Assembly (NCBI GenBank): GCA_023512835.1 | Contig: CM042087.1 | Location: forward strand, 51,640,265 to 51,704,264 | DNA length: 64,000 bases | Reading direction: 5' to 3' | Origin: Taxillus chinensis | Taxonomy: Eukaryota; Streptophyta; Magnoliopsida; Santalales; Loranthaceae | Shown here: positions 57,255 through 64,000 of the stretch, piece by piece | Numbering within the stretch: position 1 is the stretch's first letter | Layout: each line of letters opens with the position of its first letter | Notes under the pieces: generated by a model | Database searches by the model: none | Seen by the model: only the letters and a program-made list of their open reading frames with translations | What the model was told of the DNA's origin: nothing | Made by a program: the position numbers and the translations under genes

Positions 57255-57965
57255 CTAGGGCCTTTTGCGTTTCCTAAGGACTTCTAGCAATTGAGTACAC
57301 TCCACATCATTCAAATTAGAAGCAACAATGACAGGGAATTGATTTGTAGAGTCTAGAAATTCGTACCTTAGGTGTCCAGGCAGCTCCTTCGGTTCTGGAG
57401 CTGGAGGCACGTCATCTTCTTTCTCCTCCTCGGCTTGCTCCAGAGAGTTTGTAGTTTGCTTATCTTCCTCGGTTGTCAGGTACATCTCTTCATCTTGTTG
57501 AGCTTCTATAAGTGAAGGGCTCCATTATTGGTGGTGGTAATTTCTTCCGCCAAGTAGTCTTCCACCAATTCCTCAAGGTCTTCAACCCAAAGGCAGTCCT
57601 CCTCCTCTTGACCTTGCAAAGCCTTCCCCATGTGGAAGACTAAGGTCTCCTCATTAATTCTCAGAGTTAGCTGCCCTTGAGCAACATCAATCAATGCACA
57701 ACCCATTTCGAGAAACGGTTTTCCAAGGAGTAGCTGAACTCCTCTATCTTCTTCCATCTCCAAAACTACAAAGTCCGCTGGAAATATGAAGGAGCCCACT
57801 TTGACTAACACGTCTTCAATTATCCCTTCAGGCCTTCCAAGAGACCGGTCAAAGAACCGCAATGATATGAAAGTGGGCTTCATGCCCTTAAGCCCAAGTT
57901 GCTTATACAAAGCAAAGGAAATCAAATTGATGCCTGGCCCCTAAATCACATAGGGCCCTTCTGCT
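57255..57965 (-). pseudogene. pol: Athila protease and linker, copy B
   Basis: 57506-57925 has the protease after the catalytic site (SFALYKQLGLKGMKPTFISL and VQLLLGKPFLEMGCALIDVA). The Asp-Leu-Gly block just upstream (57925-57965) is frame-broken. 57255-57485 is the acidic linker to RT (AEEEKEDDVPPAPEPKELPG, then LRYEFLDSTNQFPVIV). Confidence 0.82.
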
Positions 57966-58583
57966 GCGGTGCATTGCCAATCACACAAGGGAGATTAAAA
58001 GCGCCCAGATCTTTATGCTTGATGGGCAAACTCGTTGAACAACACTGCTCACCTCGTTAAGGATCGCCACCGTCTCATGATCCCCATATTTCCTCTTCTT
58101 CGTCACAAAATCTTTGATGTATTTTCCGTACCTAGGAATCTGCTCCAAGATTTCCACAAATGGAATGTTAATTTCAAGCTTCTTGAACAAACTCGAAAGC
58201 GCTCATACTCTTCTTCAACCCTCTGGTTCCTCGGCCCGCCGAGGAAATGGCATGGTAGGCCTGAGCTCTTGCCTTGGTTCTTCAACTATTTTGTCTTGAC
58301 TCATGCTTGGTCCTTCTTTTCTTGCACTCTTTCTTCTTCTTTATCTCGATGTTCCTTGGTCATCTACTTCCAAAGGTCTGCTTTGTTTCTTGGAATAGCC
58401 CTTTTCTTAGGCTCTTCGACTTCTTTCAGTGCCTTCCCGCTTCTTAGAGTAATAGCCTTGCAGCTCTCCTTGGGGTTCACCTCGGTGTCACTTGGAAAAG
58501 TGTTGGTTAACACCCTTTGATTAGCATTCTGTGCCATACTCACAAGTAACTTCTCCATATTCTTAATTGAAGACTCCATACTA
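57966..58583 (-). pseudogene. gag: Athila gag C-terminal end, copy B, truncated
   Basis: 57981-58190 has PRYGKYIKDFVTKKRKYGDH, and 58364-58579 has MESSIKNMEKLLVSMAQNAN. The upstream gag is cut off at 58583 by the CACTA terminus. Confidence 0.85.
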
Positions 58584-58602
58584 CACTACAAGAAATCAGA
58601 CC

Positions 58603-58770
58603 TACGGTAACATCAAACAATAACACTATTGAAAAAGTGTTACCGTAAGCACCTATTTTTAAAAAAAGAAGTGCCAACTATGGGCGGGATATTTTCACGA
58701 AGTTTTAGGAGCGCCCCGGGATATTTTCGCGAGAATGGGCGGCATATTTTCGCGAAGTAATCGTTACCGC
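58603..58770. repeat. CACTA subterminal repeats
   Basis: A perfect 10-bp inverted repeat tacggtaaca / tgttaccgta at 58603-58612 and 58638-58647, then three direct units of gggcgggatattttcgcgaa with small changes (58682, 58713, 58737) and a final gttaccgcc. Subterminal arrays bind transposase proteins in En/Spm. Confidence 0.75.
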
Positions 58771-59380
58771 CTCTCCCATCTCCATAGTTGACATAAAAAA
58801 AACTCTCATATTTCAAGTTCTCTCTCTCATTAGTTTTCAAGAACCCTAAAGTTGATCCAACACCCAAGCTCTACTTCCCAGGTGAGACCTACAATACAAG
58901 TTTTGGTTATTTTCAAGTCTCCAACACCAAGAAGCCCCTCTTCTTCTACGTCAATCTTAAACAGGTATATCGCTCGAATCCTTTAACTTTTGAACAAATC
59001 TAGGTGTATCATCTCTAATTTTTCACAAATCGTGATGCGTATGGAAATTATTCTGCGTTTCGACAATTTTCCAAACGTAGTCCCGACAAAGGTGAGGGAA
59101 GCCGGGTCTCGGTCGGACCGACTTGAACCGAAATGTCTTTTATGTGCATTTCATTCCCGATTGAAGGCGAGGCCATTCGCGGGTTGGAGAAAGAAAGATA
59201 AGCAATTAGTCGCGCAACAAAGCCGCGCGCAAGAGCCGGAGTGCGAGTCACATCTCCATCCTACTCGGTCTCTGTTGGTAACTTGTTTTTTTTTCAATAT
59301 TAAAGGGATGTTTTAAGAGTCCGGTCGAGCACCGTAGGTTCGGGTAACCTCGTTTGTTTGTTTATATGGGTGTTTGCCCC
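58771..59380. other. CACTA internal non-coding stretch
   Basis: AT-rich leader (58800-59000) with possible GT splice-donor contexts (cag|gtgaga at 58879-58887), then mixed sequence. No domain recognised. Confidence 0.45.
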
Positions 59381-59883
59381 CTTTTTTGTCTTGACTTATA
59401 GGGGTTTGGTGGGTGGATTGCGGGAGCGTAGGGAGCGTGCCTGGCCACGATTATCAGCAATGATCCGACCCCGATGGTGGTGGTTCGCAACAGGTTTCAA
59501 AGGCGGAGGTAGAGTTCGCGAAATGCGAGTCCGTGAGCCGATGGAGGAGTGCATGCCGGGGTACATAGATAGGGTACGGTAGAGGCACTAGGGGCGTTGG
59601 ATCTGCGGCTTGTGTGCGGAGGTGGTGAAGGACGAGATGGTGAGGTTGGAACGACTGATCAACACCGCCGAGGCCCTTAATCGGTACATGAGCTTCTTCC
59701 AGGATTTCAGATCTGCCGGAGACACGCCGCCGTCAAATCCCACGGTCCACCTTATTGCCGCCGTGAGACAGCTACTCTGCCGCACCCTGGAGTCCACTAG
59801 AGGCCTCCGGCCCACCAAGTGCTTGCTCCGAACGCGACCCGTTGCCCTACCCTTGAAGTTGAGGTTTGTTGATTATGTGGTTT
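59381..59883 (+). other. GC-rich possibly coding segment inside the CACTA element
   Basis: Two plus-strand open stretches (59358-59582 and 59610-59921) lie in a GC-rich patch unlike its surroundings. The second encodes AEVVKDEMVRLERLINTAEA followed by LNRYMSFFQDFRSAGD and HLIAAVRQLLCRTLESTRGL, a plausible folded helical protein, but it runs into the Tat LTR. It could be a transposon exon or a captured host fragment; I do not recognise it. Confidence 0.35.
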
Positions 59884-62800
59884 CGTCATCACCTGGTTTT
59901 CGTCCGGGCCCTTTTGGGTGAGCTCAAACTAAACCAATGGTGAGAAAATTTAGAGTCGCCACCAACTGTTTTTGGGGTATAGTTGGATACCCTCTACTTT
60001 GAGTAGTTTTAAGTGTGTCGTCTGCGCTATCGAGAGATGGGTTCGGGAGTTGGTTACGTGTAGGGAAGGATTAGCACCCCTACGGCGCCCTTTCGGTATC
60101 TAATTTAGGAGGAGGAGGTTTTTCTTTTATTTGTCTTGTCATAATCGAGTTAAGTTTCCTAAAAAGTCTATGATTTTTATTTAGCTAAGTTATTTATTAA
60201 AGTTATAGTTAAAATGGATTTATCCTAAATTTCTAAAAAGGGAATCCTAAAAATTTTGGATTTTTGTTTAAAGTGGAGAATGAGATCCTAGGGATTGGTT
60301 TTGGTTTTTGGTTTTAAAGTCCTAGACAAACAATTTTTTTTCTTTCTTTTTTTTGTTTTTTTTGGTTTTGTTTTGTTTTGTTTTTTTGTTTTGTTTTTTT
60401 TTTTTTTGGGTTAGAAAACATACATTTTTTTTGTAAAAAAACATTTTGGTCTTTTTGTTTTTTTTTTGTTTTTGGTGGAAGACATTTGGAAAACATTTTC
60501 AAAACATGTTATTGAAGAGATTTTGAAAAAAAAACATTTTATTGAAAAACGTTTTTTTTTTTTTTTTTTGCTTGTTTTTTGTCTTATTTTGTTTTTTTTT
60601 TTGCTTGTTTATTTGTTTGTTTGTTTGTTTGTTTGTTTTGTTTTCTTTTTTTTGAAATTGAAAATGCATATATCAAAATAGATGTGGAGTGTGTGAGTGT
60701 GACATCCACAAAAATAAAATCACTCTCTTTTTTTCTTTTTCTTTTTATTGCTTTTCATCTTCTCCTTTTGCTCTCTCCTTTTTTCTTTTCTTTCTTTCTT
60801 CTCTTCTTTTTTTTACTATACTTCACATATTACAACATACACATAGAAAGGAATACAGGAAAATACAATGGAAAAAGGTTGAAAAGCAATTACATCAAAT
60901 ATAGATAAACTAAACTAAAAAAAATGAAAATTAGAAATAAATGCTAAAACAAATACACCAAATATAGATACAAATCAGCTGAAAAAAAAGGAGTGAAAAG
61001 ATAAGGGCTGAACCGACTTTGAATCTTCTGCTTGAGCTCCCACTGATGCTGATGGTCACCACCTGCTTGGATCCAGCAAGATTTGACAACGAGGTTTGTG
61101 AGGGGGGGTTTCTTGGTATTTGGAGATAGGAGGGCTGAAGTGGGCGTAAGAGAAAGGGGACTGGAAAAGGATTGGTGCCCGTTGTATTTTTTGCTTGCCG
61201 AACACGCAGAAAAAGGGGCCGAAATTGGGATTGTTTTTGTGTTTTTTTTTTGTTTGCTGAAAAAAGAAAAAAGGCGGCTTGAGAGGAGGGAAAGAGGATG
61301 CAGGGGCGATGCTAATTGCGAAAAAAAGCTGGGCGTTCAATCCGAGAAGATGAGGCTGGGGCGTTTTTTCTCCTTTCTTTCTTCTTCAATGATCTCTCTC
61401 TTCTTCTTTTTTCAATGATCTCTCCACTCGTGTTTTTTTTCTGCCTGCACTAGGATGAGGGAGGGATGAAAGGGTACAGGTTTTTTTCCCTTTTTTTTTT
61501 CAACGATTTTGCTCTGTCTGTGTTTTTCTCTTTTTTTTTTTTTTGCAGGGATGAAGCTGGGGCAGAAGAATTTTTCTTGTGCGTGGGAGTCTCAGGCGTA
61601 ATCTCCTCTCTTCTCTCTTTCTTCTTTTTTTTTTTTTTGGATCGCAGATCGCATCTTAAAGAGTCGCCGAATGTTTTTTTTGGTTGTTGTCATTAATTGC
61701 GGCATTTAATGCCGCAATTATTATTTCCAGCTCTTGTGCAATCTGTTGGGTGCATTATTATTTCCAGCTCCATTAATTTGCAGATCAGTGTTTGGTCGGG
61801 TGGACAGTGTGCGGGAAAAGGGGAACTCGTGATTTGCCTTTTTGCATTTGTATTTTAGCAGCACATGTGACCGACAGGTATTAAAATGATGCTTTGTCAG
61901 ATGGCCAGCACATAAGACAAGTCCCGTGAACGACCAGTGAGAGGAAAAAAAGGAAACCCGTGAGAAAAAGTCGACGCGAGAAGCCAGCGAAAAAAGAATC
62001 AGCGAAGGCAGAAAGGGTCGGAGGTTCGAAGTGTCGGCAGGTCGGTGTCGCGGTTTGAAGCTTCGGTCAATGGTGGAAGGCGTGCGGGTCTTCGCGGGTC
62101 GAAGGTCGTAGTGTCGGCAGGGTCGAAGCTTCGGTGGGGCAAAAGTCAACGGTCAACGGGTCGAAGTGTCGGCAGGTCGAAGGTCAACGGTCAACGGGCC
62201 GAAAACTTACTGGTATTGCAAGTCAAGGTTCGAAGGTCGGAGTGTCGGCAGGGTCGGAGCTTCGGGGGTCGAAGGGTCGAAGGTGGAATCAGCAGGTCAA
62301 CGGGGCTTCGAGGCTTCGAGGCTTCGGGGCTTCGGGGCTTCGAGGCTTCGAGCTTCGAGGCTTCGGGGCTTCGAGCTCAGGGCTTCGAGCTTCGAGGCTT
62401 CGAGGCTTCGAAAGTCAACGGGTGTCGGCAGGTCAACGGTCAACGGTCAACTTTTTTTTATCTCTTAATTACCTTTTTACCCCCACCAAAAATGCAAAAA
62501 TGGGTAACCTTCCAAGAATTGTTTGGGGAGATCCGTATTCGCCTACATAGGCATTTTGAAGGGTTTCGCATGATCACTTTTGCGGGCGGTTTGACCAGGG
62601 GCATTGACCATCTTTTGGCAAGTTTGACTTTTTCCAACGAAAGTTGTTTTGGCCATAACTTCTTCATTTTAAGTCCGATTTGAGCTCGGTCAAGTGTGTT
62701 GGTCTCGAATTTTCATCCTCCATCACGTGGTGTTGGTCTTGGGGCGCTTCAAGGACTTGTAGCAAAAGTCATTAATTTTGAACTCCCCCATCCGTGTCAA

Positions 62801-62946
62801 ATGTATCCATCTCGTGCCGATTGGGGTAGACCATTCCTTGGAAGTATGGGATCATTGAGGACCTGTTCAACAAGGTACATGGCATGAGCAGAAAGGTATA
62901 TCAAATGGGGTTAGTATGTCCAACCCGGACAAAATGGGGTCCAACA
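59884..62946 (-). repeat. Tat LTR, copy 2 (3' LTR)
   Basis: From tgttggaccc (62946) to the end near 59884 (cgtcatcacc, which pairs with ggtgatgaca of copy 1, with one changed base); 3,063 bp. It contains long T-rich runs (60320-60860), a G-rich minisatellite-like region (62040-62455) and no supported gene. Confidence 0.83.
62040..62455. repeat. Minisatellite-like region in Tat LTR copy 2
   Basis: Two interleaved motifs: gtcaacgg / gtcgaagtgtcggcagg units (62040-62300 and 62400-62450), and about thirteen copies of an 8-9-bp unit gcttcgagg or gcttcgggg (62305-62410). Not present in the copy 1 LTR. Confidence 0.8.
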
Positions 62947-62959
62947 GTTGCCCCTCTTT
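62947..62959 (-). other. Polypurine tract of Tat copy 2
   Basis: The minus strand reads aaagaggggcaac before the LTR start, with the palindrome tttgtatacaaa at 62968-62979, as in copy 1. Confidence 0.82.
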
Positions 62960-63156
62960 GTGCACTGTTTGTATACAAACAACAGACAAAATAAAAAAGA
63001 GAGTCATTTTGGACGGGTTGGAGCACTTACCCGACTTACCTAGAGGAAGAAGCGCGACGGTTGGGTTCGTCCCCGAGAGGGAAAAGGGGCTTCACAGGCC
63101 GGTGTACTTGGATAATACCTTGATGAGGCATTTAAGGCCGCTTGATACCATAGATT

Positions 63157-63890
63157 GAAAGCCTACAACAATGACAGGCTTGAATCGAAAAAGAGAAAAG
63201 GCCCACAATAATGATGGGCGTGAACTAAAAGTTGAATGGCCCATAGCAACGATAGGCTCGAATTAAAAGATGGAAAAAAGGCCCACAACAATGATGGGCT
63301 TGAATTGAAAAGCGATAAGGCCCAAGGCAATGATGGGCGTGAACTAAAAGTTGAAAGGCCCACAGCAACGATAGGCTCGAATTGAAAAATGGAAAAAGGC
63401 CCACAACAATGATGGGCTTGAATTGAAAACTGAAAGGCCCACAGCAACGATAGGCTCGAATTGAAAAATGGAAAAAGGCCCACAACAACGATGGGCTTGA
63501 ATTGAAAACGGATAGCCCACAGCAACGATAGGCTTGAATTGAAAATGGATAGCCCACAGCAACGATAGGCTTAAAGTGAAAATGGAAAAGCCCACAACAA
63601 CGATAGACTTAAACGGAAAAATGAAAGGCCCACTGCAACGATAGGCTTGAATTGAAAATGGAAAGCCCACAGCAACGATAGGCTTAAATTAAAAATGGAA
63701 AAGCCCACAGCAACGATAGGCTTGAATTGAAAAACGGGAAAGCCCACAAGAACGATAGGCTTAAAGTGAAAAATGAAAGGCCCACAAAGAACGATAGGCT
63801 TAAAGTGAAAAATGGGATAAGCCCACAAGAACGATAGGCTTAAATTAAAAAATGGAAAGCCCTACAAAGAACGATAGGCTTAAACTGGAA
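63157..63890 (-). repeat. Tandem repeat array in Tat copy 2 3' region
   Basis: About nineteen units of 36-42 bp with plus-strand core gcccacagcaacgataggct followed by tgaattgaaaaatgg. Variants at the cg/tg of the core and in the spacer form subgroups: early units have aatgatgggc, later ones aacgataggc. Open frames in several phases arise from the repeat and are not genes. Confidence 0.9.
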
Positions 63891-64000
63891 AGACTTGTTG
63901 GAGACATCAAATGGTATTTGGGGGAATGCTTGAAGGAATTGGTGAGTTTGGGAAGTAACCCAATTTAAGCTCCCTCTATGAGTTCACTCAAGGAGATCGC

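Larger units (their letters stand above)
40048..58583 (-). mobile_element. Athila-type Gypsy element, copy B (interrupted)
   Basis: A partial 3' LTR (40048-40861) is joined to the 3' region, accessory gene and integrase end (to 45659); integrase, RNase H, RT, protease and gag end continue at 54591-58583. A Tekay element separates the halves and a CACTA end truncates gag. Coding parts are very similar by eye to copy A, so the two belong to one recently active family. Confidence 0.87.
58584..59883. mobile_element. CACTA (En/Spm-type) DNA transposon, one end
   Basis: Begins CACTACAAGAAATC, the standard CACTA inverted-repeat terminus, directly after Athila gag; 58581-58583 (cta) would be one copy of a 3-bp target duplication. 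Subterminal inverted and direct repeats follow. The opposite end is not in the window because a Tat LTR starts at 59884. No transposase motif is recognised. Confidence 0.8.
59884..64000 (-). mobile_element. Tat/Ogre-type Gypsy element, copy 2 (3' end)
   Basis: A minus-strand LTR and adjoining 3' non-coding region with polypurine tract and tandem array. LTR ends and primer tract match Tat copy 1. The rest of the element lies beyond 64000. It appears to be inserted in the CACTA element. Confidence 0.83.

Noticed and set aside
60314..60908. Phe/Leu- or Lys-rich frames suggesting membrane proteins
   Set aside because: They are translations of T/A homopolymer-rich LTR sequence.
63163..63828. Overlapping minus-strand open frames encoding repeated Phe/Leu/Trp-rich peptides
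   Set aside because: They arise in several frames at once from the tandem repeat and show no start context or domain.

Overview
The window looks like plant nuclear DNA, probably pericentromeric or other heterochromatin of a flowering plant; the species cannot be named from sequence. I see no convincing host gene, tRNA or rRNA. Nearly every base belongs to decayed LTR retrotransposons, plus one CACTA DNA transposon end. Families were assigned from domain order, protein motifs, primer-binding sites and LTR ends read by eye.

Nested layout. The outermost layer is a plus-strand Copia gag remnant (25392-26631). Two large insertion stacks sit in it. Left stack: a minus-strand SIRE-like Copia element (16356-25391) carries two Tekay solo LTRs in opposite orientation (19252-21111 and 21214-23035, each with a perfect 5-bp target duplication). 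It is also cut by a plus-strand Tat-type Gypsy element (9009-16355), itself cut in gag by a Tekay chromovirus (2201-9008), itself cut in gag by an Athila-type element whose 3' end and LTR are at 1-2200. Right stack: a minus-strand Athila-type element B (LTR piece 40048-40861, internal parts 40862-45659 and 54591-58583). B holds a second Athila-type element A in its LTR (26632-40047), a full-length Tekay element at the end of pol (45660-54590), and a CACTA transposon in gag (58584 onward), which is cut by a second Tat-type element (59884-64000, running off the window).

Gene content. All gag, protease, reverse transcriptase, RNase H and integrase regions are frame-broken. Athila copies A and B carry an extra gene between integrase and 3' LTR that is not a recognisable envelope. 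Its N-terminal half resembles the plant 'putative transposon protein' domain, and its C-terminal half has the His-Asp-Gln-Cys arrangement of Ulp1/SENP (C48) SUMO-type proteases. In both copies this gene is preceded by a TATA box and a cluster of CACGTG-bearing palindromes that resemble the U3 of the element's own LTR, suggesting a separate internal promoter.

The strongest unusual signals are: that accessory protease gene and its U3-like promoter; a U3 module shared between Athila and Tekay LTRs, with palindromes whose two arms change together; an LTR mosaic at 26632-28138 that records a recombination event; a closely spaced inverted pair of solo LTRs; copy-specific tandem repeats in Tat 3' regions and Tekay LTRs; and a recurrent one-base loss turning CAG or CTG into CG, which may be a base-calling artefact at CHG-methylated sites and would explain some frameshifts.
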